Below, piece by piece: positions 34,301 through 46,930 of a DNA stretch of 64,000 nucleotides (within the stretch, counting starts at the first letter, position 1; the number at the start of each line of letters is the position of its first letter). The notes beneath the pieces are model-generated. The model ran no database searches. It had not been told where the DNA came from and saw nothing but the letters and a program-made list of their open reading frames with translations. This DNA is from Erythroxylum novogranatense (lineage: Eukaryota; Streptophyta; Magnoliopsida; Malpighiales; Erythroxylaceae): assembly GCA_029891385.1 (NCBI GenBank), contig CM057234.1, positions 17,904,350 to 17,968,349 of the forward strand. The letters are read 5' to 3'. The position numbers were made by a program, and so were the translations under genes.

Positions 34301-36030
34301 CTTGTAAGGCTTATTTAACATTTTTAGGCTCGAATGAAGAAGTGTAACATAAAAGTCCTGCGAGTTCATGATAATAAACTCTTTTGCTTTCCCTTGTTTC
34401 TCTTCTCTCACTAATTTCTCCAATTATGTTTTCAAATGGATGACTTCTTCTGATCCTTGAGGAAGGATCCATGTTCAAATCATCTTTCAAGGATCCATGT
34501 TCAAATCATCTTTTGTCGAATTTTGATTATTCAAAGAAATTATTTTCGTTGCAAGTGTCTTGGTAGTTTCATCATCCGAAGCAACTAACAACTCTTCTGT
34601 TTGGACAGTTTCTTCATGAACAAAAACTAATTGCATATCTGGACATTTTTTTATTCTCGTCTTGTTGCTCATTTGAGTTAGTCCTCAAGGTTGGCATTGT
34701 GAATTTTCTTCTGTCACTTTGCCATTTAATTGAGACACATCATCTATCATAACATTTATAGACTCTTAACACTTTCTTAGTTCTTTGATTGAGCACTCAG
34801 TATGCTTTTGCTATAGGTTGAGTAGCCAATGAAGATCTCTTCATCACTCTTACTTTTGAATTTACCGAGCTGTTCTTGATCTCTAAGAATATAACATTTA
34901 CTGCTATTATATCTGGTTTCTTTCCCTTTCATAGTTCATAAAATGTCTTGTTCAAGATACTTCTAAGATGAACTCTGTTACATATGTAGCATGTTGTGTT
35001 CACTGCTTCCGCCTAAAATTGCATTGATATTTTTTTTCCATTTAGCATAGATCTGACCATTTCTTAAAGTGTCTGATTCTTTTTCTTTGCAACTCCATTT
35101 TGTTGTGTAGTTTTAGGTGTTAAAAATTCTTATATGATACCGAATTTTCACATAAATCATTGAAGCTTGCATTATCAAATTCCCTTTCGTGATTTGAACA
35201 TATTCTTAATACTGTCATATTTTTCATATTCATGACCTGCATATATAAGCTTGTAAAAGCCTTAAAAGTATTTGATTTCTCTTTCAAAAACGATACCCAA
35301 GTGTACTAGAATAATCATCAACACAAGTTAACAAGTATCTCATTCCACCAATGCTAGCATATTGCGTTGGACCAACCAAATCCATGTAAATTAATTCCAA
35401 AATATGTGAGGAAGTAATGCGACTAACCTTTTATGTGACACTCTCATTTGTTTACCCATTTGACATGCACTACATACCATATGTTCTTCTTTGTTCATTG
35501 TAAGTAAACCTCCCACGGCTTCTAATTTCTTTAACTTACTAATAAGCTTATAATTAACGTGCCCAAGCTTTTAATGTCATAGATTTATATTGTCATCATA
35601 TGAGGCTGATTTACAAGTGGTAGTGACTTGCAATATATAGCAATTGTCTGCTGATCGCCTTTTACTCACAAGACTTTCTCCTTATTTGTTTAACACCCTA
35701 CACTCATTACTTGTAAATTTAACTGATAAACCATCATCACAAAATTAGCTTATACTTATCAAATTGGCTTTTAATCCATCAACGTGAAGCATATTTTCGA
35801 GGTGTGGCACTCCATCTATGCATAGTGTTCCTCTACTAAGCACCGAAGCCTTTTTTCTATCATCGAAAGTCACATGCCCATCTATATAACTTTAATAATC
35901 GGTTAAGTAGCTCCTTTCCCCTATCATATGACGTAAACATCCACTGTTAAAATACCAACCATTATGAGAAGTAACCTTCATGGATTTAAGAGCTACAAGA
36001 GCTTGCAATTGACACTTTTTAACCTAAGTG
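34301..36030 (-). pseudogene. Copia protease end and integrase (decayed)
   Basis: Around 35730-35990 the minus strand gives WYFNSGCLRHMIGERSYLTDY (in shorter blocks), the protease active-site block (usually DSGCSRHMTG, here N for D), and then GTLCIDGVPHLENMLHVDGLK of the pre-integrase region. The integrase part (about 34690-35650) is strongly decayed but includes a recognisable VGPTQYASIGG-like stretch (about 35345-35380). The insert at 34487-34672 is an open hydrophilic hinge. No intact frame remains. Confidence 0.7.
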
Positions 36031-36039
36031 TGCCTCGAT

Positions 36040-36408
36040 GTCATCACATACACAACAATAAACAAATTTCTAACATGTGTAAATGTTTCTTCACTGAAAC
36101 CATGCAAATATCAGGGCTGCAATAACCGCAATAGATGCTGGAATTTTTCTCACACAGCCACTACTATCAACAACCACAAAACTCCTACACTGCCCACTGT
36201 TGTCATTCAAGAGATAAAGAATACACAGCTGCAAAGATTCCACACAATCACGCAAACACAAATAGAAAAGCCAGCTGCTAAATCACCCTCAGTAGATGTT
36301 CAAAACAGAAGAATGTGCAGTTGCCAAATCACCCAAAAACAAAATATGCAGCGGCAATATATAGATTAATAATCAACGTAAACTTAGCTGCATAAAACAA
36401 TAAAAGTA
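36040..36408 (-). mobile_element. Fragment of a copia LTR (5' side)
   Basis: Aligns with 13930-14305 of the 3' LTR (for example GCTGGAATTTTTCTCACACA, AAAGATTCCACACAATCACG) in the same orientation. The flanking parts of the LTR, the PBS and gag are missing, so the 5' end of the element has been rearranged. Confidence 0.8.
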
Positions 36409-37600
36409 TATAATTTTTCAAAAGCAACTTAATATGTAGCAACAGGTTGATCAACCTAGGCTTGAAAAGTTAGATACAATGATTGTCATAAGAAGATAGT
36501 CCAAATCAAATCTTAGTGTTCAATCAATAAGAATTGTGCATCAATTTGAACCAATTTAAAGTACCACCTTGCATATAAAATGCAATAATCTCCGATCACT
36601 ACTTCATAAGAATCCAGTAGTATTAAATTTATTGTTCCACTTGGAGCAATTAGTCAAAAGGGTTAAAACCATTACAAATGGCATTTATAGTTTTGGAGGA
36701 TAAGGACCAAAAGTTTGAGAGAATGTTATCGTAGGAGAGAATGAGAGGGTGGTTCTTTAAAAATGGATGGTTGGGAAGATGAAGGTGAAGATTGATGAGA
36801 TTTAGAAGCATGTTGCTGTATGTTAGAAACTATCAAGATTAGAGAAAGATGCTCCTCTTCAAAGGAAGCATGAAGAGTAACATAACATTCTTACCAAAAA
36901 AACAAGGCTGAAGTAAGTTGATATTCTCTACGAGGACAGTAAAGATGACAAAGGCATTTTTCACACTTCGATTTGGTTTAGGGGATTAAAGAGAAAAAGA
37001 ACAAGAGAGAAACGAATATGGTACGAAGGCCATTAAATGCAAAATCGCATATGTATATATATATAAAGAGAAAATTTACCTAAATCTACACTTTTACGCA
37101 AGTAGAACATTGATTTGTATTCTCTTTAAATTAATATTGTTATTAAATGATATTGATATGTAAATGCATATAATCAATATTTAATTTTATTAATTTATAT
37201 TTTAATTAACCACAATTCAAGCACTCATATCTAATAATTTTTATTGATTTCAAAAATTTGAAAAAAGTAGGAAGAATATATTTTTACGTGCACTGCGACC
37301 TAGAAGGATTAAAAAAGAAAGTTGCAGAAGCAGAAGTAGAAAATCGCAGCCATTTTAAGTGACCCAAGGATGACAATAAGTTAGCCATAGGCTTAAATTT
37401 AAGTATTTTTAAGAGCATACTAATCCAAAATCTAAATTTTTAAATTAAAAAGATATTGTTTATTTAAGAAAGAAAGGATTTAGGTAAGTCTTTAAGTTAG
37501 ACAATCTAAACTTAAATTTAATTTATAATAAAATGTTATTTTATATTTTCTAATCTTCGTTACTATCCTCATATGGCACGGCACGAGTACGCAAATTGAT
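36409..37600. other. Unassigned AT-rich stretch
   Basis: No supported coding sequence. It holds a (TA)n-like run near 37050 and a 14 bp palindrome at 36444-36457. It separates the copia remnant from the hAT element. Confidence 0.4.
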
Positions 37601-37895
37601 CGGCTCTTTTTAATTAATCTATTTTGATTCTATTTTGGTCTCAAAATCAGGGTAATGAATATCGTTCTGCACCACATAGTATCGATCGGTATGGTAAAAA
37701 TGAAACAGTATCCGTTCCTTTGGTACCGACCGTTAATACTGGTCAGTACCATAGTTTTTCGTTCGGTACCGTCTAATACGTAAAATACGGCACATACTAG
37801 TTGGTACTGTAAAATTCAAAAAATTGAGGACCTGTTTGCAATTTTAAAATTTTGTCCTAAACCTACCCGACCCACTCACCCAAACGCCTGCCTTT

Positions 37896-37976
37896 GTCTC
37901 TCTCTCGAACCTTCTCTCCTTCTCCTTCTCCTTCTCCTTCGGTCCTCCATCTATTTATTTCTCTCTCTCTCTAAAT
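37896..37976 (+). repeat. CT-rich simple repeat in hAT leader
   Basis: Runs of CTCTCT and CTTCTC. Such tracts are common around plant transcription starts. No TATA box was identified. Confidence 0.7.
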
Positions 37977-39599
37977 GACCCCGCCGTCTGTCTCCGTTGT
38001 CTCCTTCCTTTGTCGATTGTCCCCCCGTCTCTATCTGCAATCTCCAACGTCTCTGTCTACTCTCCACCGAACCTTCCTCATTTTTTTCTCTCACTCTCAC
38101 CAACTCTCACTTTTTCACTCACCACCGCTGCCATTCTCTCTCTCTTTCTCGTCTTTATCTTCAGTTGGTGATTAGTCTGGCAGTGATGCTACTTCCCTCT
38201 CTTCCTTGATCCACGCCAACATCAGAGGATAGAGATCCTCCCTCAGTTTGTGTCTTCGTACCCCCCGAAGACGTCACCGTTGTTTCCACTGAAAGTTTGA
38301 AGTAGGAGATATGGTCGCAGCCTCGCAGTCGCCGTCGATCTGCATAACCCGAAGCCTCTGAAGTCTGACCCGTCAGTGAAGACCCGACTTGAAGATCCAA
38401 CTAGAAGACCCGAAGCTAGTGAATTTTTTTGGGGTGTGTTTTTTGAGTTTTCCAAATTTTTCCTGCTTAAATCTTAATTTCACTATTTATTGTGTTGGAT
38501 AATTGGATTGGATGTTGGATTTGTGAAATTTTTGGAAGTTGGAAGTTTTCTGAATTGCAATTTGCGTGTATTTGGTTCTGATATTGTGGTTGGATATTGT
38601 CATTTGAAAATATAAATGGAGTTGAAATGTTGAATTGAATGAGTGAGTCTCATGGTGAATGATGTATTGCTTTTCTCATTTGTGTGGGTTGGAAATGGAA
38701 ATGTTAAATGATAAGTTGGTAATGATATTGTCATTTGGAAGTGGAAATAGAGTTGAATTCATGGTGAATGATGTATTGGTTATAAAGATTAGCTTAAGTT
38801 TATATTTATGGTAAGTTTTTGGATGAATGATATGCATTATGCACAACCTTGTTAGTGTTGATTATCAAAATTGAAAGTTGAACTTGAAACTTGAAACAAC
38901 CTAAATGTAAAATTTAAACCGATAATATTAAATTTGTAAAATTATAAAACTTATATCATTAATTAATTGACACATTCTTAATATTTGTGAAATGGTATTT
39001 TATTTTTAATATTTAGGTATTGAGTTTTGGTAAATAATTAGTTGAGTATAAAATTATGCAATTAGAAATTAATAATAATTGGTTGTAGTTAATGACAGAT
39101 TTACCTATTTGGGTATTAGTTTTGGGTAAATAATTTATTGAGTTTAAAATATGTTGAACTTTAATTATTTGGTAGTATATATGTGTAGGGTATCATAAAT
39201 ATTTATAATAGATAATGTGTGAAAGCAGTGATTTAATAAATGTATCCGAAAAGGAACTTTTTTGTCAAATTGTGAATATATTGTAGACCTTTAGGTTCCA
39301 ATCATTTATACTTAAACTTATTAATGTCAATTAAAATTACAAAAACAACATAAATATTTAAGAACGAAATATAGAATGGTGTATATGATATTATGGTTTG
39401 TTAAAATTGAAAAGAGCTTTAAATAAGATTTTTTTCCCAAAGAAGCTATATTCTTCAACTTGATCATCATGTTATGAACATATCTTTCAACTTGATCATC
39501 ATGTTATGAATATATATGTATGAATAATTGTATAAAATATGTCTTTCATTATTTGGCAGTTATGTAAATCATATCATACCCTTCAACTTGATCCTTATG

Positions 39600-40440
39600 T
39601 ATGAAACTTTGAATTGAAATTGTTAGAAATTGTTAGAAATTGTTTATGTATGATTTGTGGAAGTTGGAAATGAAAATTGTTAGAAATGAAAATTGGATAA
39701 TGAATGTATTATAATTATTGGAAATGGAATTGGAAATTGTTGAAATAGGAAATAGAATTATGAATGTTTTGTCATTATTGGAAATGAAAATGTTGAAAAT
39801 TGAATTGAAATTATGAATGTTTTGTGATTGTTGGAAATGGAAATGAAAATTATTGGAAATAGAATTGGAAGTTGTTGAAAATTGTTAGAAATGGAAATGA
39901 AAATGAAAATATGAATGTTTTGTGATTACTGTAAATAAAATTGTTGAAAATTGTAAGGAAACAAAATTGAAATTTGTTGGAAATTGTTGAAAATTGAATT
40001 GAAATTATGAATGTTTTGTGATTGTTGAAAATAAAATTGTTAGAAATTGTTAGAAATGGAAATGAAATTATGAATAGTTTGTGATTATTGAAAATGGTTG
40101 AAAATGGATTTGGAAATCATTGATAATTGTTGGAAATAAAATTGGAAATTATTTGAAATTGTTGGAAATAGAATTGGAATTATGAATGTTTTGTGATTGT
40201 TGAAAATGAAAATTGTTGAAAATGGAAATGGAAATAGTTGAAAAATGTTAGAAATGGAATTGCAAATTGTTGGAAATTATTGGAAATGGAATTAGAATTA
40301 TGAATGTTTTGAGATTGTTGGAAATAGAAATTGTTGAAAATTGTTAGAAATGAAATTGAAATAATGAATGTTTTGTGATTGTTGGAAATAAAAATTGTTG
40401 AAAATGGAAATTGTTGATGTATGTTTTGTGTTATTATATA
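39600..40440 (+). repeat. Degenerate tandem repeat, purine-rich, in hAT leader
   Basis: About eight loose copies of a 60-110 bp unit built from TTGTTGGAAATGGAAATG words and the marker ATGAATGTTTTGTGATTGTTGG (near 39752, 39813, 39915, 40006, 40069, 40180, 40300 and 40366). The region has no coding potential. Confidence 0.85.
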
Positions 40441-40618
40441 TGTTGAATGTTTTGAATTATTAGCTTTTGACTTATAGTCAATTATGTTTCATGAAATTGA
40501 ATTGTGTGTCTGTAATAATACATAATGAGTTATATTATATAAGATGTATATGCATATTATGTACTGAAATTATGTGTTATTTATTTTGATATATGCATTC
40601 ATTTATTTTTATAAATAA

Positions 40619-41597
40619 ATGGAAGAAAGTTCAAGTACTCCTGATCAATCAACTTCTGGAAGATACAATGATCCAGTTTGGGCTTATGCTGCATTGGTTT
40701 TGGGCATGAGGAATCATACTATTTGCTTGTTTTGTAACAAACATTTGAAAGGTGGAGGAATCACCCGATTTGAAAAACATTTAGCTGGGGTTAAAGAAGA
40801 TTTGGAAAAGTAAGTCATGATGTGAAATGACAGATAAAACATTGCTTGATGAATATCAACATGAGAGAGATAGAAAGGAAAGCTTGAATTTTGAAATTGA
40901 TAGTGGAAGTTCCCTTTCTAGTTTTTGTGGTAATTTTGAAAATGTTGAAGGTGGAAGTATTAGTGGTGGTGGTAGTAATAGTACTAGTAGTGTTCCATCT
41001 CAGACTCAAGAAGAAATACCTGAATCTGATATGAGGAAGAGAAAAAGGCAGATGACCAGTTTCTTTATACCATGAACAACTTCTAGAGCTCAACCTTCAA
41101 TTCGTAGTGCAATGCAATCAAGAGATGCGACTCATAATGTCAATAAGACAGTAGCTAAATGATGGTATGATACAGGTTCATCATTCAATATTTTTCAGTC
41201 TTATTATTATTAACCTATGATGGCTGCAATAGCCTTTTATAGTCCAGGATACAAAGGTCTTTCGATTGATGACTTAAGAGGCAAAATTTTGAATTGTGTT
41301 GTTTCTGAAATTAAAACTTACATGGTTGAAATAAGAGTAAATTGGGGTACTTATGGATGTTCAATCATGTGTGATGGTTGGACAAACAGGAGACAAGAGC
41401 ATATTATAAAATTTTTGGTTTATTCTACAAATGGTTTTATGTTTTTGAAATCTATTGATGTATCTAACCTTATTAGAAATACTGAGACTTTTTTTGCGAT
41501 ATTTAATAAAGTTGCGAATGATGTAGGGCCAAAAAATATTGTTCAGTTTATTATTGACAATGATTCTGTTTATAAAGCGGTAGAAAAAAGGTTTTAG
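40619..41597 (+). pseudogene. hAT transposase, N-terminal part (BED finger and DUF659)
   Basis: The first open piece (40619-40812, 64 aa) has a BED-type finger with CLFC and a downstream RFEKHLAG. The next (40827-41075) is a Ser-rich linker ending in KRKRQMTSFF. The third (41217-41597, 126 aa) matches DUF659 (MMAAIAFYSPGYKGLS, SIMCDGWTN, QFIIDND). Stops at about 40813 and 41160-41215 break the chain, so no transposase can be made. Confidence 0.85.
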
Positions 41598-42718
41598 AAT
41601 ATGTATAATTCATTTTTTTGTACTCCTTATATTACACATTACATTAACCTAATGCTGGAGAATATAGGAGATCATAAGTATTTTTCTGTTATTGATGAGA
41701 CTGTGCAAAAAGCTAAAAAGGTGACAAAGTTCATTTATAATCATGCATGAGTATTAAATTTGACGAGAAAGGAATTTACCAATGGTAGGAATTTGTGTTG
41801 TCCTACTATGACAAGATTTGCCACAAATTTTTTATCACTTTAGGGGGTGTTTGGTTTGAGGGTTTGGGAATGAATGAATGAAATAATAGTAAAAAATAGT
41901 GTTTATTTAGGGGTTTTTAATTCCAAGGGAATTGATTTATTCCATTAAAATTGGGAATCCACCAAACCCCCTAAAAGGGTAGGTATCAAGTTTTCATTCC
42001 AAGTTGGGAATCCACAAACCATCGAACAGTCGTCTTCTCATCTTCTCCTGCTCTCTTCTCTGATCGGTTTCCTCGCTGTTGCTAGGTATCTGCTCTAGAT
42101 GATTATGATGATTAAGACATTTTTGTATCATCTGCGTAATTACTTCAGTTTGAAAAGTTTTGGAATGGATAAGAGCGTAGTTTCTATCTATCGTTGTCAA
42201 ACATCTACCAAAACCAGTCGTTGTGTCGAATATACAATGAATGATATTGAGCGTAGGTATTTATTAGGTTTGGACAAGTGCAGATTTTGACCTGAACACA
42301 TACTGCTCATAAAGTTTTTACTTTTTATGTATGTGTGCAGTCGTGATATCTTTTATGCTTTCATACATGGGAGATCGTGATATCTTTTTATGCTTTTATG
42401 TATGTGTTCATAAAGTTTTCCATTGATAGTGTGTTATATGATGGCTAAACAATATACGAAAAGCAATTATTATACGAGGCTAATCAGTTTATGATTGATA
42501 GTGTGTAAAATTTTCTCCCTTTGGTTTTATGATGATTAGACTGAAGTTGATTCTTTTATAATTTTCAAAAATGCAATGCTTATATAAATCTAAGTTTAAT
42601 ATACTCTACTTGAATAGCAATTTATACACTTGTTGCTTTTATGTCCCAGTCACATATTTCATAACTTAATGACATTAGAATATAACATTAGCTACCTTTA
42701 ATTTCAATGTAGAACATT

Positions 42719-44069
42719 ATGGCACGTACCCCTATCATAAGTAGACGACGCAAATTAATTCGAAATGTTCGGATTATGGCAACATTGGTTAATGTATTCA
42801 ATCTAGTTTTTGTTACTTGGTATCAAATGTTATTGATGCATTTGCACATTACGAGACCCCCATTGAAAATCAAAAAAGAAATCAAGCATGAAAGAATGAA
42901 ATGGATGTTTAGGCTCACAAAACAATCTGATACAATTTGTATTAGTGAGCTTCGAATGGATAGACGTACATTTGGTATACTGTGTGAGATGGTAAGAGAT
43001 ATTGGAGGGGTAAAGGACACTAAGAACTCTTCATTAGAGGAAATAGTTGCTTTGTTTTTATATGTATTGGCTCACCACAAAAGAATAGGACAATTGGCTT
43101 CTTGTTTCATCAAGCGGAAACTATCGGTAAGCACTTTAATAGTTGCCTTTTAGCAATCTTGAAATTACATGGAGTATTGCTTAAAAGACCTCAACCTATT
43201 ACGGAAGATTGTGAGGACAACCGCTGGAAGTCTTTCAAGGTACCTTCTTGTTAATTTTTTTATTATAGGTTTGCATTTTTTCAACCATTTACTTTTTTTT
43301 CAAATGACAGGTTGTTTAGGTGCTTTAGATGGGACGTTAATTAAAGTGACACCTCCATCTGATCAAAAACCACGGTATCGCACTAGAAAAGCAAATATCG
43401 CAACAAATGTGTTGGGTGTGTGTTGTCCAAATATGCAATTCATATATGTTTTGCCTGGTTGGGAGGGTTTGGCACATGATGGTCGTGTACTTCGTGACGC
43501 TATCAATAGACTTGATGGACTTAAAGTTTCTCGAGGTATAAGTACTTCACACACATATGTATATATTAAAAACTTCATTCAAACTCTAATATATGTATAC
43601 TTGTGAAGGTTGTTATTATTTGGTGGACTCTGGTTACTGCAATGCTGAGGGGGTTTTGGCTCCATTTCGAGGTCAACGGTATCACCTTAATGAATTTCAT
43701 GGTCATCGTCCACAGACACCATAAGAATATTTTAACATGAAGCACTCCAAGGCCAGAAATGTTATTGAGAGATGTTTCGGGTTGCTAAAAGGGCGATGGA
43801 AAATATTAGCTTCTCCTTCATTTTTTCCAATTGAAACTCAAGTGCGCATCATTTTGGCTAGTTGTCTCCTACATAATTTGATAAGGAAGTACATGAGTGT
43901 TGATCCACAAGAGTTGGAGCCAGTTGAAGAAGATGATTTAGCAAATGATGACCCCCTTGATAATGAAGACTATGTGTCATTTATTAACCCAACACAAGAA
44001 TGGGTTAACTTTAGAAATGATTTAGCAAATCAAATGTTTAATAGTTGGAGGGAGAGATTGAATCCTTGA
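42719..44069 (+). pseudogene. PIF/Harbinger DDE transposase, broken
   Basis: Reads as a Harbinger transposase (relatives include plant ALP1-like proteins): an N-terminal helical part (42719-43075), then, after a frameshift near 43075, NRTIGFLFHQAETIGKHF and an exon end near 43240. The DDE core has GCLGALDGT (43310), [15 protein letters not shown] (about 43460) and NVIERCFGLLKGRW (about 43757), supplying D, D and E. Introns at about 43241-43310 and 43535-43607 fit GT-AG. A TAA at about 43722 interrupts the block before EYFNMKHSKARN. The frameshift and stop make it non-functional. Confidence 0.9.
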
Positions 44070-44255
44070 ATGTGTACTTGTTTCAACATTTTGTATAAAC
44101 ATTCTGCTTTTATTTGTTTGAGATGTACTTTAGAAATGTGTACTTGTTTCATTTTCTTACCATTGTTGTCTCTAAATTATGTTATTTTATTATAGTTTTT
44201 TTAATAACTATATGAGTTATTGATTCTTGAACAAGTTTATGTTTTATTTCTTAAG

Positions 44256-45349
44256 ATGGATCAAGAAGAATGTAGTCGAGGTCGGGGAAAAAATAAATGC
44301 TTTTGGATAGAAGAAGAGGTGCAAGTTTTGATTGAAATTCTTCAAGGAATGGCGTGTGATCCTTCATGGAAGATAGATAGCGGGTTTAAGAGCAACTACA
44401 TGGCTGAAGTACATCGAAGAATTATAGAAATAATGCCAAATTTTTCGAAGAAAGTTAATCCTCATCTTGAGTCAAAAATCAAATGGTTGAAGAACAAATT
44501 TCATTGCATCAATGATATGTTAAGGGAGAGCGGTTGTCAGAGGAATGATGTGGAGAGAAAAATTGCATGTGAGAAGCAATGGTTTGATAGTTACTGTCAG
44601 GTGAGCTATTCATACTTGTTCTCTTTAATCAAATTGGTGGACATGTGAACTTATAGAATGCAAAAGTATACTAATTGAAGTTCCATTTTTTGTTTTTCTA
44701 TTTTTTGTAGACGCATAAAGAAGCAAAAGGAATGTGGGAATTTAAATTCCCATACTTGAATCAACTTGAATCAGTTTATGGAAGAGATAGAGCTACTGGG
44801 TTGAACGTTCAGGGATATGTAGATTCTATTCGAAATATGGAGAATGATCAAAATACAGTAAGTGGTGGTGAGTATGTTGGTGAATCTGATTTATTATCTG
44901 ACGAAGAAAACAATGATGTGTGTTTGGATTCGCAAGCAACTCCAACTTACACAAACAACACTAATGTGAGAAATGTGAGTGCAAAGCAGAAACAGCCATC
45001 AAGCAACAGTGGAGGGAATATAGCAAAAAGGGAGAAAATGTCGTCAATTTCAGCTTCCTTAGATGTCAGCGCACAACTGCGAGAAATCAATTCTGGTTTT
45101 CGTACTTTTGTGGAAGGCTTTAATAGCAATTTCGCAACCATAGCAAATGCTATTGCAAATGAAAATTTACGTGACAAAGCTGCTTCTGAAAAAATGAAAG
45201 ACGTGGTTGAAGAGCTAATGAAAATTGGCCTTCCAAGTGGTGATGTCTTTAAAGCAGCTAACATTTTCAGCTCAAATAAAGACAAGATTGATGTGTTCCT
45301 CAGCCTTCCTGTTGACATGCGAAGGCTTTATGTCTTAAGTTTATTTTGA
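44256..45349 (+). CDS. PIF/Harbinger ORF1, Myb/SANT-like DNA-binding protein
   Basis: Two exons, 44256-44600 and 44711-45349, joined at GTGAGC...TTGTAG with frame kept, give 327 aa from ATG to TGA without a break. The N-terminal 115 residues form a Myb/SANT-like domain (CFWIEEEVQVLIEILQGMA, HLESKIKWLKNKFH, WFDSY). An FPYLNQLESVYGRDRATG block follows, then a Ser/Asn-rich linker and a helical C-terminus. In Harbinger elements the partner of the transposase is such a protein, needed for nuclear import and DNA binding. It is the only transposon gene in the window that looks intact. Whether it is expressed is unknown. Confidence 0.88.
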
Positions 45350-45741
45350 TGTTGTTTTGATGCTTTATGTTTTAGGTACTATGAAAAAATTTGCTTTATG
45401 TTTTGATACTTTATGTTTTAAAGTTTATTTTGATGTTGTTTTGATGCTTTATGTTTTAGATACTATGAGAAATATTGCTTTATGTTTTGATACTTTATGT
45501 TTTAAGTTATTTTGATGTTTTTTATGCTTTATATTCCATTTTAAATATGATATGAAAAATGATATTATATTATCTTCCATTCCTATTAATGCAACAAACC
45601 AAACAACATTATTGGTATTAATACAGAAACCCAAGTTACAAACCAAACATCATTTTTCAATTTTTCATACCCATTCCCATTCCCTTATACTATTATACCC
45701 ATACCCATACACAACCCCGTGCTCAAACCAAACGCCCCTTA

Positions 45742-46930
45742 GTATTTTGTTTCGATGAAGAAATAATTAAGATAAATGTTTACAAGTGATAAGTAGATTG
45801 CATCTCAATATGCTAGGTTTAATGTTGGAGTGGAGGTTTGTAATATTATACTGGAAGATAGAGAATTTTGGTCTCAATATCAATTTGTTATTCGAGTTTG
45901 CAAGCTTTTGGTGAGGGTGTTTCGCTTAGCTAATAGTAAAGAATAGTCAACAATATGTTATATTTTTGATGCTATAGAGAGAGCGACATAAACAATCAAG
46001 ACTAATATGAGATATAGGTCTTCTTTATACATACCATATCTTTCAATCATTAATGAGAGATGGGAAAAACAACTTTCTTTTCCATTATTTGCAGTTGAGG
46101 CATTTTTGAATCTTAATGTCTATTTTAGACTATATCTTACTGAGCAAACTGAACTTAATAGAGAAATGTTTTTAGTTGTTACAACAATTGTTAACATTGA
46201 CGCAACGTAAGATCATTTAAGTTCATAAATGGAGCTTTACAAGTTGTCTTATAGAGATTTTGGAATGCCGATTGCTATTCGACAAAGAAGAAAAGTTTCT
46301 TCATGTATTATTTATTTATTTTCTTATTTGTTGAAAAATAATTATCACTTTATTTTGTTTATAACATTACTTTTGTTATCTTATAACTTACAGTTTTTTA
46401 GTGGGATCAATTTAAAAATGGTGTTCCAGAATTGAAAAGACTTGCAATTCATATTTTAACTCAATGTGTGAGTGCAATAGGCTGTGAACGAAACTGGAAC
46501 ACATTTAAATTTATCCACTAAAAAAATGAATAAATTGGAGCATAAGAGGTTAAATGACTTGGTTTTTGTTCGTTACACTTTAAAACTTCGAGAAAAGTAT
46601 GTTATTTTCACTATTATCATTATTAATTTCGATATAATTTATTATAATTTTTAATAATTAAATTTAATTGTTTACTTGGAGTCTTAATAGCACAAGTATT
46701 TCAACTGATTCAATTTCCATCGATAATATTGAACTTTTGACGGATTGGGTTTCTGAAGAATCGAATTTGGTAGATGTGAATGATTAGGAAGATAATCTTG
46801 GATGAGAAATCATTGACATATCATTTGGTACATTAAATTTGAATGATAATAATGATGAAGCTCCTCTCAATGATGATGATTTTGTACCAAATGATCACCA
46901 AGGTCAGTGAAGTTACAGTGGATATCCTCC
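45742..46930 (+). pseudogene. hAT transposase, C-terminal part
   Basis: In changing frames the translation gives FWSQYQFVI and KLLVRVFRLANSKE (about 45865-45945). It continues with SIINERWEKQLSFPLFAVEAFLN (about 46045-46110, in shorter blocks) and a dimerisation block with LAIHILTQCVSAIGCERNWNTF (about 46440-46510). It resumes the DUF659-type hAT protein interrupted by the PIF element. Confidence 0.75.

Larger units (their letters stand above)
13521..36408 (-). mobile_element. SIRE-type Ty1/copia retrotransposon, dismembered by nested insertions
   Basis: Parts of one minus-strand element appear in the right order: an LTR piece at 36040-36408, protease/integrase/RT/RNase H at 33061-36030, an extra ORF (32622-33015, 26795-26896, 16501-16653, then 16500-14900), a polypurine tract (14711-14724) and a 3' LTR (13521-14709). 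The LTR piece matches part of the 3' LTR (13930-14305). Removing the Tat element (16654-26794 plus one target copy) and the 26897-32621 insertion leaves about 7 kb, a sensible copia length. The SIRE assignment rests on YVDDIVFGS, VGELNFFL and SKNPVQHLRTKHID. The gag region, PBS and outer parts of the 5' LTR are missing. Confidence 0.7.
41843..45738 (+). mobile_element. PIF/Harbinger transposon (3.9 kb), inserted in the hAT element
   Basis: Ends are inverted: GGGGGTGTTTGGTTTGAG at 41843 and CTCAAACCAAACGCCCC at 45738. TTA stands on both sides (41840-41842 and 45739-45741), the target size and sequence of PIF/Harbinger. It holds both genes of the superfamily on one strand: a DDE transposase and a Myb-like ORF1. 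Removing it joins two hAT coding parts. Confidence 0.93.

Noticed and set aside
36444..36457. Perfect palindrome AGGTTGATCAACCT
   Set aside because: A single 14 bp palindrome in 64 kb of AT-rich DNA with no repeat or gene context.
37975..38455. Frames of 60-80 codons around the CT-rich tract
   Set aside because: Low-complexity Ser/Leu peptides from CT repeats upstream of the hAT transposase; no domain.
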